Shown: positions 26,793 to 36,300 of the stretch, one piece after another
Layout: each line of letters begins with the position of its first letter
Position numbering within the stretch: position 1 is the stretch's first letter
Origin: Hydromicrobium sp964517765
GTDB taxonomy: Bacteria; Actinomycetota; Humimicrobiia; Humimicrobiales; Humimicrobiaceae
Reading direction: 5' to 3'
Assembly: GCA_964517765.1 (NCBI GenBank)
Contig: CAZFEN010000004.1
Coordinates: forward strand, 19,299 to 83,298
DNA: 64,000 bases
The notes under the pieces: generated by a model
What the model saw: the letters and a program-made list of their open reading frames with translations, nothing else
Told to the model about the DNA's origin: nothing
The model's database searches: none
Translations under genes and position numbers: made by a program

Positions 26793-27776
26793 TTACCACG
26801 AGTCATGGACATATTTTTTTATGTATCCCTGATAAATCTCTTCTACACCTTTCATTTGATCATTGGTAAGCGGTGGGAGATCCGAAGCTTTAATATTATC
26901 TTCGATCTGAGACACTCTGCTTACCCCGGGGATGACACAGCTTACTTTATCATTCATAAGAATCCAGCGGAGGGCGTATCTGGCAAGTTTTTCTTCGGGG
27001 AATATCTTTTTAAGTTCTTCCACTGCCTCGAGACCTACTTCATAGGGAACTCCCGAAAATGTCTCTCCTTTATCAAAAGCCTGCCCCTCGCGGTTGAAGT
27101 ATCTGTGATCCCCCTTTGAAAACACTGTGTCCCTGTCAAATTTTCCTGTCAGCATACCACTTGCCAGTGGGACCCTTGCTATAATCCCAACATTTTTAAT
27201 TTTTGCCTGGTCAAAGAATTTTTCGGCAGGTTTATGTCTGAACATGTTATATATGATCTGGACAGTGGCCATATTGGGATATTCGATTGCTTTTAATGCT
27301 TCTTCTACTTTTTCGACACTGACCCCATAATTTAAAATCTTACCCTTTTCTACCAGTTCGTCCAGAATACCAAAGACTTCCGGTCTATAATAGACTTCTG
27401 TAGTTGGACAGTGAAGCTGGACAAGATCTATTGCTTCAAGGTCCATATTCCTTAAACTATCGTCTATGAACTTTATTATATTTTCTTTGTTGTAACCTTC
27501 AGTTGTATGGGGAACCAGTCTTCTTCCGGCTTTTGTAGCTACATAAATTCTCTCTCTTGCCGTTTTTAAAAATTTTCCTATGGCTTCTTCGCTCTGACCT
27601 TCATTATATACATCCGCAGTATCAATAAAATTTACTCCTTTTTCCACCGCCTCGTTTAGAATTTCTCTGGCAGTATCAAAATTAAATCTCTCTCCCCACT
27701 TTCCGCCAAGCTGCCAGGTGCCCAGCGAAATTTCAGAAACCCTGAAACCTGTTTTTCCCAATATTCTATATTTCAT
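26793..27776 (-). CDS. Aldo/keto reductase
   Basis: The protein is an NAD(P)H-dependent TIM-barrel oxidoreductase. The tetrad residues are visible: Asp and Tyr in FIDTADVYNEGQSEE, Lys in YVATKAG, His in VQLHCPT. The C-terminal VIPGVSRVSQIEDNI is the usual cofactor-binding end. At 327 residues it resembles the YhdN/general-stress subgroup. It appears to be a single transcription unit. Confidence 0.9.
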   Translation of the reverse strand: MKYRILGKTGFRVSEISLGTWQLGGKWGERFNFDTAREILNEAVEKGVNFIDTADVYNEGQSEEAIGKFLKTARERIYVATKAGRRLVPHTTEGYNKENIIKFIDDSLRNMDLEAIDLVQLHCPTTEVYYRPEVFGILDELVEKGKILNYGVSVEKVEEALKAIEYPNMATVQIIYNMFRHKPAEKFFDQAKIKNVGIIARVPLASGMLTGKFDRDTVFSKGDHRYFNREGQAFDKGETFSGVPYEVGLEAVEELKKIFPEEKLARYALRWILMNDKVSCVIPGVSRVSQIEDNIKASDLPPLTNDQMKGVEEIYQGYIKKYVHDSW

Positions 27777-27978
27777 AACTGACCTTCCTTAATCCTGACC
27801 GGTTTAATTATTTGAAATAACTTAATAGATAAAGACTTACATTTATTGTAACAATAAATCAACCTATTGCAAATTGAGAAACATTAAAATATCAATCCGA
27901 TAAATTTCTAAAAATCGTAGATTTTAAAGCTTTTTTGTTATAAAATAAAACGAAATTGTTAGTTATTTTAATAACAAT

Positions 27979-29613
27979 ATGAATATAAAGAAAAAAATCT
28001 TTATATATTTGTTAGTATTTGTTTTTTCTTTTACTTTACTGATCCCTGTCAATCTAATTTTCGCTTCCGATAGCTTCACAGATGATATATTGTTAGTGGC
28101 AAAGGAATCAGAAGAAACTGAAGTTTTTGATACAGAGCGCCTGATAACTTTTAGAGATTGCCCTTTTGATTTTCCGATTTATATCAAAGATAACTTTACC
28201 AGAATAGAGATCCAGCATTATGATGAACACGGGAAAGTGTCCAAATTCGGAGGGTGGAAGTCCTGGCTTGAAGTTAACGGAGCCAGGATATATGAATGGA
28301 GAAGTTTCACCAAAGGTGAGGGATCGAAATGGTATGATTATGTAGACCAGACATATTATGGTGATTATCCACCTACCGATTATACAGATATTACCGACTA
28401 TATAAATCCGGGAGATAATACAATAACGTTCTATCATTATAATGAAGGCGCTGGTTCTGGTATAACTGTGAAAGTTTATTATAGCGGCACCGGGGAGAGC
28501 TCCGGTACCGGAGAAGAAGAAACCTACCAGGAGGAAACACCAGCAGGAGAAACTACTGATGATTATGCAACAGATGAAACTTCTCAGCAGGAAGACCTAT
28601 CAACTCTGCTTCAACAAGAGCAGGAAACATCCACTCAACAGGATACACCACTCATCACAGAAGAAGTAAATAAGGACAAACTAATTTTCAACTTTAAAAA
28701 AGCATTTATAAATCCGGATAATCCTAATTATGTTCTTGGTAGAGGAATACCTGGCCTCACGGAAGAGGATTTAAAATCATACCAGGGAACAATACTATAT
28801 AAAAAGCTGTTAGGACCAGGAGATTACATTACTGCTGCAAATAGCTGGGAAGATATTGCAAGACTTGCAGTAATTGAATCAAAAGTTCACTACAATTATG
28901 CTCAAAATCTGGGTTATTTTAAATCAACATATAATATTCTTTCAGTCTTTTATATAGTTCAATCCTTCAGAGAATCACTCCAGGATATTCCCAAACAATT
29001 CAATACCTTAAAATCTGTTGGTTCTGCTAAAGATCTTATAAAGCACAAAGATACAATAATCGGTCTATCATCTAATCTGACCGGAATCTATGATACAGTT
29101 ATGAATATAGATAGAGAGGGAGCGGCTGATCTTGGCTTTCCCGAGCTGGATGCAAAGGTAATGTTTGTAATCGGTGCAGTTACATCAGGCGGCTGGAGTG
29201 TTCTTGGTGATATTTCGAAAGGACTTTTTATTGAAAATGCCAAATTCTCCATAAACTATGAAATGGAAAAAGCAATACTAAATTCATCCCTGGCATATCA
29301 TGCACAGAAAGCACATGAGCTTGCAATCGATGAAAATATAAGCGCAGAGGAAATAGATGAATTCTTTTTCCATGTAAGAAGAGTTGTTGTTCTGAAGCAA
29401 CTTGATACATTGCTTAATATAGGAGATTCTATCTCAATATGGCAGGAAAATAGAGATCTCACGACAAGAGCTCTTAATTTTTTCAAAATAATTGATGCAG
29501 AAGCTGCACTGGAAGCAGATCTACAACTCTATGACGAAATACTATCCAATTATAAAGGAGCAGAGAGTTTTTTATGGTCGATAATATCTGATTTAGGAAT
29601 AGAATCCAAATAA
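27979..29613 (+). CDS. Unrecognised exported protein with a beta-rich N-domain, acidic linker and helical C-domain
   Basis: A signal peptide is clear: positive start MNIKKK, hydrophobic core, and a cleavage site near residue 30 (IFASDS). Residues about 45-175 are rich in aromatic and beta-type sequence (WLEVNGARIYEW, YINPGDNTITFYHYN), like a carbohydrate-binding or jelly-roll domain. Residues about 175-240 are a Glu/Thr/Gln linker. The rest is helical and includes an uncharged stretch near 395-410. I do not recognise a family. A lipoprotein gene follows 25 nt later. No ribosome binding site is evident; the inverted repeat GTTATT/AATAAC lies immediately before the ATG. Confidence 0.75.
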   Translation: MNIKKKIFIYLLVFVFSFTLLIPVNLIFASDSFTDDILLVAKESEETEVFDTERLITFRDCPFDFPIYIKDNFTRIEIQHYDEHGKVSKFGGWKSWLEVNGARIYEWRSFTKGEGSKWYDYVDQTYYGDYPPTDYTDITDYINPGDNTITFYHYNEGAGSGITVKVYYSGTGESSGTGEEETYQEETPAGETTDDYATDETSQQEDLSTLLQQEQETSTQQDTPLITEEVNKDKLIFNFKKAFINPDNPNYVLGRGIPGLTEEDLKSYQGTILYKKLLGPGDYITAANSWEDIARLAVIESKVHYNYAQNLGYFKSTYNILSVFYIVQSFRESLQDIPKQFNTLKSVGSAKDLIKHKDTIIGLSSNLTGIYDTVMNIDREGAADLGFPELDAKVMFVIGAVTSGGWSVLGDISKGLFIENAKFSINYEMEKAILNSSLAYHAQKAHELAIDENISAEEIDEFFFHVRRVVVLKQLDTLLNIGDSISIWQENRDLTTRALNFFKIIDAEAALEADLQLYDEILSNYKGAESFLWSIISDLGIESK

Positions 29614-29638
29614 TAATTTTAAGAATTTATACAAGAGA

Positions 29639-30190
29639 ATGAAGAACTATATTGAATTAAAAGAAAATAAAGTAAAGAAATTTCTATTTCTAATATTTTT
29701 CATTGCTCTGATCCTATGTCTGATCAGCTTATTGTTTTGTGGTTGCAAATCTGAGGGAAAAGAGATAACCGGTGAGCAACTGGGCAATGCCATAAAGAAA
29801 ATAGATGAAGGAGTCAGTGTAAGCCGGGAAAGGGTAGAGGAATTTGATAAATTGGAGAATGAAAATTTTGAGGCGATTTCTCTAACTGATATTCTAAAGT
29901 TAGCCTCACTTGATTTCGAATATAATGCAGATGAACAGACTTATGAGGATTACTCCATGCTTACAGCAGATTTTATAGACGGAAGAAGAATAATGATAAT
30001 CAGATTTTCCAATCCCGGAAAAGTAGAATCATTTTACCTGCAGCTCCAATCCAATTTGTGTGACCAGGAATATAATTTTGACCAGAGGCTTAAATATTCA
30101 GATATATGTAATTCTTTTACAAGCACGAATGAATCTAAAAAAGCATATCTTTTGAAAAAACAAAATCATATCATAGCTCTCATCAAATAA
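29639..30190 (+). CDS. Unrecognised small lipoprotein
   Basis: After a charged N-terminus there is a hydrophobic segment (about residues 15-33) ending in LLFCGC, a plausible lipobox with a short cytoplasmic lead. The mature part is acidic and has the pattern of a small alpha/beta domain (MLTADFIDGRRIMIIRF, VESFYLQLQSNLC). Its 183 residues match no family I can name. It is 25 nt downstream of the exported protein gene, so the two are probably co-expressed on the cell surface. Confidence 0.7.
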   Translation: MKNYIELKENKVKKFLFLIFFIALILCLISLLFCGCKSEGKEITGEQLGNAIKKIDEGVSVSRERVEEFDKLENENFEAISLTDILKLASLDFEYNADEQTYEDYSMLTADFIDGRRIMIIRFSNPGKVESFYLQLQSNLCDQEYNFDQRLKYSDICNSFTSTNESKKAYLLKKQNHIIALIK

Positions 30191-30202
30191 TCCAGTTTCC
30201 AC

Positions 30203-31072
30203 TTAATTATTATATCTTGTTTTTTCTTTATATAACTCTAAAAGCCTTGAAGTAATATCACCTGGGACTCTCCCGGCTACCACAAAGCAGTCGATTTTTT
30301 TTACCGGTACGATCCCGGCAACCGAACTGGTTTTGAATACTTCGTCAGCATTTATCATATCCCTGTAATGGACCTTCTTCTGTCTTACTAATATTCTATT
30401 TTCATTACATATATCTATAACCGTTTGTCTTGTTATCCCGGGTAAAATATTTTGAGTTAGCGGCGGTGTATAAACTATATTTCTTTTTACATAAAAAATA
30501 TTGCTTGATGCTCCCTCCAGGACAAGGTGATCCTCTGTCAGAAATATAGCTTCCTGCGCTTCATTGTGATGGGCTTCATCTTTTGCAAAAATATTTTCAA
30601 AATAGTTCAGAAGTTTATGGAAATAAAGAGGATTTCCCGGAGAAGGTCTTCTGATTGAAGAAGAGATAATTTTTATTCCCTCCGTGTAATCTTTTTCCGG
30701 ATACTCATTAAGCGCATCTGCGATTATTATAAGGTTTGCCCTGAAGTTTCCCCTAAAATGCAGTTCTCCGTTGTGAATGCCTCTGGTTACGATTATTTTT
30801 ATGTAAGCATCCTTCCCGACAAGACCATTTTTAGCAATTGTTTTTTTTAAAGCTTCTTTTATATATTCCTTATCAAAAGCAGTATCATATTTTAAAATTT
30901 TCAGTGAATGGAACAGCCTGTCGAGATGAGAGTCCAGCATAAATACAGAACCTTTAAAACTTCTCAAAGTCTCGAAAAGTCCGTCACCATATAGAAATCC
31001 CCTATCCCTGACCGGTACTGCGGCTCTGCTTCCGGTAAGAAGTTTTCCATTGATAAAAATATGATTTAACAT
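30203..31072 (-). CDS. pabC: Aminotransferase class IV, probably aminodeoxychorismate lyase
   Basis: This fold type IV PLP enzyme includes branched-chain aminotransferases and PabC. FINGKLL, VRDRGFLYGDGLFETLRS and LVLEGASSNIFYVK are conserved segments, and the PLP lysine is in the YFHKLLNYFEN region (near residue 150). The position immediately after pabB and pabA argues for 4-amino-4-deoxychorismate lyase, which releases p-aminobenzoate for folate. A D-amino-acid or branched-chain aminotransferase cannot be excluded from sequence alone. Confidence 0.82.
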   Translation of the reverse strand: MLNHIFINGKLLTGSRAAVPVRDRGFLYGDGLFETLRSFKGSVFMLDSHLDRLFHSLKILKYDTAFDKEYIKEALKKTIAKNGLVGKDAYIKIIVTRGIHNGELHFRGNFRANLIIIADALNEYPEKDYTEGIKIISSSIRRPSPGNPLYFHKLLNYFENIFAKDEAHHNEAQEAIFLTEDHLVLEGASSNIFYVKRNIVYTPPLTQNILPGITRQTVIDICNENRILVRQKKVHYRDMINADEVFKTSSVAGIVPVKKIDCFVVAGRVPGDITSRLLELYKEKTRYNN

Positions 31073-31095
31073 GACAAATTCCTTATATGGAAATC

Positions 31096-32739
31096 TTACA
31101 GTAACTTTTTTAAATTCTTTGCCCTGAAAAATTTCAAGGTTTCCTCGAGGGCAATTCCCTTGTCCAGGGTTTCCTTATATTCTTCTTCCGGTACCGAATC
31201 TTCTACGATACCACCGCCCACATTGTAATAAAACTTATTTCCTTTTATGATAAACGTTCTGATTACAATATTCAAATCCATGGTAGAATCGATTCCGATA
31301 TACCCGATCGAACCTGTATAGACATTCCTGGCGACCGGTTCCAGCTCATCTATTATCTCCATTGCCCTTATTTTCGGGGCACCTGTTATAGAACCACCGG
31401 GAAAAGCTGCCTTTATCATGTTGGAAACATCTACTCCTTTTTTTACTTTGCCGGTTACCGTTGATACGGAATGAAAAACTTTTGCAAATTTTTCAATTAC
31501 TGCATGCTCGGAGACTATAACTGTTCCATAGTAGCAGAATTTTCCTATATCATTTCTTTCCAGATCCACGATCATATTCAATTCCGCCCTGTCCTTAATG
31601 CTATTTTTTAGTTCCATCATATTCTTATCATCACCTGCCCTGTCTTTCCCTCTGGGCCTTGTTCCTTTTATCGGCCGGGTTTCTATAATATTTTTTTTCA
31701 GAAATAAAAATCTCTCCGGAGAAGAACTGCCAATACTGAAATCAGGAAACCGTAGGAAGGCAGAGAAAGGAGCAGCATTTTTCTCTCTTAATATGTAATA
31801 TAGATCCATGGGATCCACCGGCAAATCCGCTTCGAATCTCTGGCTGAAATTCGCCTGATAAATGTCTCCGTTATGAATATATTTTTTGGTTTTAAGTACC
31901 CTTTTAATATAATTTCGCCTGGTAAGATTCGAACGTAGCCTGACATCTGAAATATTTTTCCTATAATATTTTTCTATTATGTTCTTTTTTATATCCGCCT
32001 TTTTTTTCAGATCGTCCAGGATAACTTCCACATCCAGATTGATTTTCCCCACAAGATCCATGTTCCCGATACCGGGAGAAATATAATCATCTTCCTGAAA
32101 AACTGTCCCTGGAATATCTGCATTTTCATTCCTGTAATCTCCGTTCCTGCTGTCTTTTCCCTTTCTGCTTTTCTCCTTGCCCTCAAACACAGGAAAATTC
32201 CTGATATAATACCATCTGCCGTCCGTATGACCGTATGCAAGCAGCCGGTCATAGTAAGCAAGATAAAACAGGGGAAGATTGATATCATCCGCTGTATGAC
32301 AGGGAAGTTTTTCGATATGGTTTTTCAGATCGTATGAGAAATAACCTGTAAAACCACCGAGGAAACGGGGAAGTTTCTCTTTGATCTTTTGAGTTGCTTT
32401 TATAACTCTACTGTTATTTATAAATACCGCATCGATTTTTTTTAATTCACTTCCGGGAGGACTGTAAGTATGATCTTTTATGTTTTGTTTTAGAAAAGAT
32501 AATGGATGCATATAGGAGTAGTAACTCACCCTGCCGGCGAAACTCACGAATTCATTTTTATGACCATAGCTTTTTATAATGAGTTTTGGGTTCCAGGCGA
32601 TATAGGAAAAAAGGGAATATTTATTTGGTACCAGGCTGCTGTCAAGAAAACACAGATGACTTTTATCCTTCAATGCATAAGCGGCATCCTGGGGTAGAAT
32701 CTTCAAATCAATGGCTGAAATTGTGGACAGGATTTTCAT
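31096..32739 (-). CDS. pabB: Aminodeoxychorismate synthase component I
   Basis: PabB aminates chorismate to aminodeoxychorismate using ammonia from PabA. The catalytic core is C-terminal: TRPIKGTRPRG with the PabB-type active-site Lys, DRAELNMIVDLERNDIG, FPGGSITGAPKIRAMEII and the final NVGGGIVEDS. PIKGT instead of the TrpE-type PLAGT supports PabB over anthranilate synthase. At 547 residues it is longer than usual; an inserted charged segment around residues 190-260 accounts for this. It overlaps pabA by 4 nt. Confidence 0.9.
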   Translation of the reverse strand: MKILSTISAIDLKILPQDAAYALKDKSHLCFLDSSLVPNKYSLFSYIAWNPKLIIKSYGHKNEFVSFAGRVSYYSYMHPLSFLKQNIKDHTYSPPGSELKKIDAVFINNSRVIKATQKIKEKLPRFLGGFTGYFSYDLKNHIEKLPCHTADDINLPLFYLAYYDRLLAYGHTDGRWYYIRNFPVFEGKEKSRKGKDSRNGDYRNENADIPGTVFQEDDYISPGIGNMDLVGKINLDVEVILDDLKKKADIKKNIIEKYYRKNISDVRLRSNLTRRNYIKRVLKTKKYIHNGDIYQANFSQRFEADLPVDPMDLYYILREKNAAPFSAFLRFPDFSIGSSSPERFLFLKKNIIETRPIKGTRPRGKDRAGDDKNMMELKNSIKDRAELNMIVDLERNDIGKFCYYGTVIVSEHAVIEKFAKVFHSVSTVTGKVKKGVDVSNMIKAAFPGGSITGAPKIRAMEIIDELEPVARNVYTGSIGYIGIDSTMDLNIVIRTFIIKGNKFYYNVGGGIVEDSVPEEEYKETLDKGIALEETLKFFRAKNLKKLL

Positions 32740-33329
32740 AAATATATGAAATTTTTAAGTATTTCTAATCCGACCGGGGTCAGAAACGATTCCGGATGAA
32801 ATTGTATTCCTTCAAGCTTGTGATCTTTATGTCTTACTCCCATTACGATCCCGTCTTCGGTACAAGCGGTGACTTCCAGACAGTCGGGGATGGTATCTTT
32901 TTTCAAGATCAAAGAATGATACCTTGCGGCTTCGAATGGATTTTTAATACCGGCAAATATACTTTTTCCATCATGATAGATAAAAGATGTCTTTCCGTGA
33001 ACAACGGTCCCCGAATTGATCACTTCCGCACCAAATACTTCTCCAATGCACTGATGCCCAAGGCAAACACCGAGTATGGGTATTTTTTTATAAAAATATT
33101 TGATCATATCTTTTGATATGCCTGCATCAATGGGCCTTCCGGGACCAGGAGAGATAACTATTCTCGAAGGTGCCATTTTTTCAATTTCATCCAGTGTTAT
33201 TTTATCATTCCTGCTGACCTTTATATTCTCACCTAAAATCCCGAGACACTGAACAAGATTAAAAGTAAAGGAGTCATAATTATCTATCATAAGCAGGTCT
33301 ATTTTTTTTATTTTGACAGTTGTATTCAT
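32736..33329 (-). CDS. pabA: Aminodeoxychorismate synthase component II (glutamine amidotransferase)
   Basis: PabA is the class I glutaminase partner of PabB. The N-terminal LLMIDNYDSFTFNLVQ is classic. The nucleophile Cys is in ILGVCLGHQCIG and the His-Glu pair in GIQFHPES. I start it at the ATG at 33329, giving 197 residues, the usual length. The frame is open further upstream to 33641, but that part overlaps the divergent ABC transporter gene and looks non-coding. Confidence 0.92.
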   Translation of the reverse strand: MNTTVKIKKIDLLMIDNYDSFTFNLVQCLGILGENIKVSRNDKITLDEIEKMAPSRIVISPGPGRPIDAGISKDMIKYFYKKIPILGVCLGHQCIGEVFGAEVINSGTVVHGKTSFIYHDGKSIFAGIKNPFEAARYHSLILKKDTIPDCLEVTACTEDGIVMGVRHKDHKLEGIQFHPESFLTPVGLEILKNFIYL

Positions 33330-33432
33330 AAAAGAGATTATATTAGAAGCCGGATAAAATCTCAAAAAAAATATTTTTATATCCCAGCTCAGGCTCTTCA
33401 ATTGATAAATTGACAGTTTAAAGGTAAAATCC

Positions 33433-34362
33433 TTGCTTATGATAACAGTAGAAAATCTTACCAAAAAATTCGGAAACATCACTGCGGTTGAAAATATTTC
33501 CTTCAATATAAACGAAAGTGAGATATTCGGATTTCTGGGGCCAAATGGAGCCGGAAAAACCACGACCATAAGAATGCTTTCAACGCTTATTCCCCCGACT
33601 TCGGGGAAGATAACCATAGATAACAGAGACAACCGCAGCAATGGAGAATATATAAGATCGATAACCGGGTTGCTGACCGAGTCTCCGGGAATGTATGAGA
33701 AGATCTCTGGTTATGATAATCTTGAATATTATTCAAGCTTTTATAATATACCAGACAGTACCAGAAAAAATAATATCGAAAAATATCTCAAAATGTTTGA
33801 TTTATGGGATAGAAAAGATGACCTCGCCGGTACCTATTCCAAAGGGATGAAACAGAAACTCGCGCTATCCCGGGCACTTATACATGAACCAAAGATATTA
33901 CTTCTGGATGAACCAACTGCCGGTCTTGATCCGGAAAGCGCTCATATGGTAAGAATATTCATCGAAGGCTTAAAAAAAGAAAAGACAACCGTTTTTCTCT
34001 GTACCCATAATCTGGAAGAAGCTTCCAATCTATCAGATAGGGTATGCATCATAAAGAAAAAGATTATAAGGATTGCCACCCTTTCCGAATTACAGAATGA
34101 TGATAAAAATAAAAGAGCCGAGATCATATTTACCGATGATGCAGATAGATATGTAAAACTGCTGGAGGAACCTTTCGGGGTAAAGACCATTCATACCGAA
34201 AAAAACAGGGCAGCGGTGGTAATTGAAAAACCGGAAACCTCAAATCCTCTGATCATTAAAAAACTTATCGACAGTGGAGCCGGCATCATTTATTTTAACG
34301 AGGTAAAGGCAACTCTGGAAGAAATATATCTGGATTTAATAAAAGACGAAAAGACAAAATGA
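33433..34362 (+). CDS. ABC transporter ATP-binding protein (ABC-2 exporter type)
   Basis: The ATPase has Walker A GPNGAGKTT (near residue 38), the signature TYSKGMKQKLALSRAL, Walker B ILLLDEPTAGLD and the switch His in FLCTHNLEEA. A ~90-residue C-terminal extension (from about 215) is the usual DrrA-type tail. An ATG two codons downstream is an equally good start. It overlaps the permease gene by 4 nt (ATGA). The substrate is not evident. Confidence 0.92.
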   Translation: MLMITVENLTKKFGNITAVENISFNINESEIFGFLGPNGAGKTTTIRMLSTLIPPTSGKITIDNRDNRSNGEYIRSITGLLTESPGMYEKISGYDNLEYYSSFYNIPDSTRKNNIEKYLKMFDLWDRKDDLAGTYSKGMKQKLALSRALIHEPKILLLDEPTAGLDPESAHMVRIFIEGLKKEKTTVFLCTHNLEEASNLSDRVCIIKKKIIRIATLSELQNDDKNKRAEIIFTDDADRYVKLLEEPFGVKTIHTEKNRAAVVIEKPETSNPLIIKKLIDSGAGIIYFNEVKATLEEIYLDLIKDEKTK

Positions 34363-35150
34363 AAAAAGCAGGAATTATTTTTAAAAAAGAAATAAAAGAA
34401 GTCATAAGGAATAAAAACATATGGCTGCCTATTCTTATAATCACTGCCATATTTTCGATAGCTATACCGCTTTTCATTATTCTTGGAAGCAGCTCCTTAT
34501 TGAGTGATGAGGATACCATAAATTTCATTAATAAAATGTTCGGACAGGTTGACGATCCGATCAGGGTACTCATAGGATTTGCCCTGAAGCAATTACTCAT
34601 TTTTCTGCTCATAATTCCGGCAATGGTTCCCAGCCTGATTGCTCCCTCCTCGATAATCATGGAAAAAGAGAATAATACTCTCGAACCGCTTCTGGCAACA
34701 CCAATAAAAACGTCCGAATTGCTTCTGGGGAAATCTCTTACAGCCTGGGTCCCGGCTTTTATTATATCCACCATTAATTTTATTATACTTACCGTGGTAG
34801 TGGACATAGCAGCTTTCATTAAGCTTGGTTACGCGCCTCTTCCCAATATCGAATGGGTAATAGTTGCGTTTTTGTTAAGTCCGATATTGTCCTTTATACT
34901 GACAATGGCCAGCATAATTGTGTCTTCAAGGTCCACTGATATAAGAGCCGCACAGGGAATAGGTGCGGTGATAATATTTCCGATTTATCTTATTATCGGA
35001 CTGCAGCTTGCGGGATTATTTCTCTTAAATATCACTTATCTTCTCATAGGATGTGTGATACTGCTGGCAGTATGCCCGCTGGTTCTAAAACTGGCAGTAA
35101 AGATTTTTGACCGTGAAAATATCCTTACAAGGTGGAAGATGAAAGCTTAG
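34359..35150 (+). CDS. ABC-2 type membrane permease
   Basis: Six hydrophobic segments can be traced, beginning with WLPILIITAIFSIAIPLFII (residues 21-40). The second (about 83-100, LLIFLLIIPAMVPSLIAP) is followed by the family's SSIIMEKENNTLEPLLATPI motif. The last ends near residue 245. At 263 residues it is a half-size exporter subunit that would dimerise. It is translationally coupled to the ATPase gene. Confidence 0.9.
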   Translation: MKKAGIIFKKEIKEVIRNKNIWLPILIITAIFSIAIPLFIILGSSSLLSDEDTINFINKMFGQVDDPIRVLIGFALKQLLIFLLIIPAMVPSLIAPSSIIMEKENNTLEPLLATPIKTSELLLGKSLTAWVPAFIISTINFIILTVVVDIAAFIKLGYAPLPNIEWVIVAFLLSPILSFILTMASIIVSSRSTDIRAAQGIGAVIIFPIYLIIGLQLAGLFLLNITYLLIGCVILLAVCPLVLKLAVKIFDRENILTRWKMKA

Positions 35151-35216
35151 TCACATCTAAAGACACTCTCATCCCTTATGTTAAATTGAAATTCCATAAT
35201 ATCTCATCGGATTATA

Positions 35217-35564
35217 TTATCTGGTTCTTCTTCTTATTTTTCTTAATTTGTAATTAAGATCATCTTTATGTGTATTTCGATAATTATCACTTCTTCGGTT
35301 TCCCTCAAAACTTCTGGTTTTCTGGGGTTTGGCTTCATTTACCAAAAGGGGTCTTTCTTTGAAAGTACTCTGGTTATACTTTTCTATGGCTTTGGCTGCC
35401 TCTTCTTCGGTGCCCATTTCTACGAATCCAAAGCCTTTTGACTTGCCGTCCAGACTTCTGATCACTTTTGCATACACCACAGTCCCTTCACTGGAAAATA
35501 ATTCTTCCAGTTCTTTGTCCAGGGTAGAGTATTCCAGATTGCCCACATATAATCTTTTATTCAC
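35217..35564 (-). CDS. RNA-binding protein with one RRM domain
   Basis: RNP2 is RLYVGNLEY (residues 4-12) and RNP1 is KGFGFVEM (near 44-51). They form a complete bacterial RRM domain over residues 3-80. The C-terminus is basic and Arg/Asn-rich (RRSDNYRNTHKDD), probably disordered. Bacterial single-RRM proteins of this kind are often cold-induced. A second, shorter RRM gene lies 434 nt away on the other strand. Confidence 0.93.
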   Translation of the reverse strand: MNKRLYVGNLEYSTLDKELEELFSSEGTVVYAKVIRSLDGKSKGFGFVEMGTEEEAAKAIEKYNQSTFKERPLLVNEAKPQKTRSFEGNRRSDNYRNTHKDDLNYKLRKIRRRTR

Positions 35565-35850
35565 TCCGACTTCCTTTCGTCTTGTTAAAAATTATGTTTA
35601 TATAAAAAACAGGAACATTAAAAATAATGTTTAAAAATACTGACTTTACTCTGGAAGATTCGCTAAAAAACGCGGACTCTTACATTAATACATTATTTAA
35701 CGACAAATCCTACTGGTAATTTAAATTATGCTGTAAAATCATCAATCCCTGTGCATTAATTATATATTATATTTTCTATTTTATACAATTTTAATCGGGA
35801 TTGGCATAAAACCTGTTCAAGAACCTAAATTATACATAAATATATATATA
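35565..35850. other. AT-rich intergenic stretch between two divergent RRM genes
   Basis: I see no recognised gene here. A 30-codon ORF at 35627-35719 (plus) is listed separately with low confidence. The remainder is AT-rich, with TA repeats near 35841-35850 just before the promoter. Confidence 0.6.
35627..35719 (+). CDS. Possible 30-residue ORF
   Basis: The frame from ATG at 35627 encodes MFKNTDFTLEDSLKNADSYI and ten more residues to a TAA. An AGGA lies about 11 nt upstream. Amino acid composition looks protein-like, but I know no homologue and length alone cannot exclude chance. It could be a remnant of an older gene. Confidence 0.2.
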   Translation: MFKNTDFTLEDSLKNADSYINTLFNDKSYW

Positions 35851-35880
35851 TTGACATGAGTTTATTAAAAAGATTATAAT
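35851..35880 (+). promoter_or_regulatory. Consensus promoter of the second RRM gene
   Basis: TTGACA (35851-35856) and TATAAT (35875-35880) are both perfect hexamers, 18 nt apart. Transcription should start near 35887, leaving a leader of about 110 nt before the ATG at 35998. Confidence 0.75.
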
Positions 35881-35936
35881 TAGGGCTCTCTTTTGTTTAA
35901 TGATGTTTTGATTAAGAGTTAGGCTTTGTTACTGCA

Positions 35937-35996
35937 CTTACCTCTCTAAAAGAAATATTATGAAGCTTGGAGAGACTATAATAAAAAGGAGGTAAG
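35937..35996 (+). promoter_or_regulatory. Leader able to sequester its ribosome binding site
   Basis: CTTACCTC (35937-35944) is perfectly complementary to GAGGTAAG (35989-35996), which is the ribosome binding site of the RRM gene. A competing 5-bp pairing CTCTC/GAGAG within the leader is also possible. The layout resembles a temperature- or protein-sensitive translational switch, as in cold-shock leaders. Confidence 0.45.
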
Positions 35997-35997
35997 A

Positions 35998-36264
35998 ATG
36001 CAAAGTAACAAACTATATGTTGGAAATTTAAGCTACTCTGTTACAGATAAGCAGCTTGAAGAGCTTTTCTCTCAACATGGACAAATCAAAGAAGTTACCA
36101 TAATCGGAAGTAAAGGATTTGGATTTGTTGAAATGTCTGATGCAGCAGAGGCAGAAAAGGCAAAAGAAGCTTTAGATGGCACGACCTTTGAAGGCCGTAC
36201 ATTGAAAGTTGATGAAGCCCGTCCTCGAAGAGAGAGAACAGATAACAACTACAGAAGATATTAA
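35998..36264 (+). CDS. Small RNA-binding protein with one RRM domain
   Basis: RNP2 is KLYVGNLSY (residues 5-13) and RNP1 is KGFGFVEM (near 38-45); the RRM spans residues 4-75. The tail is basic (RPRRERTDNNYRRY). At 88 residues it is the usual size of cyanobacterial-type Rbp proteins. It has a strong GGAGG ribosome binding site, a perfect promoter and its own terminator. It is therefore probably a highly expressed single gene. Confidence 0.94.
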   Translation: MQSNKLYVGNLSYSVTDKQLEELFSQHGQIKEVTIIGSKGFGFVEMSDAAEAEKAKEALDGTTFEGRTLKVDEARPRRERTDNNYRRY

Positions 36265-36300
36265 ATTAATTAAATATAATTAAGATTAATTTGATGATCT

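Noticed and set aside
33330..33641. N-terminal extension of the pabA frame
   Set aside because: It overlaps the divergent ABC ATPase gene and its promoter, has no amidotransferase resemblance, and a normal-length PabA begins at 33329.
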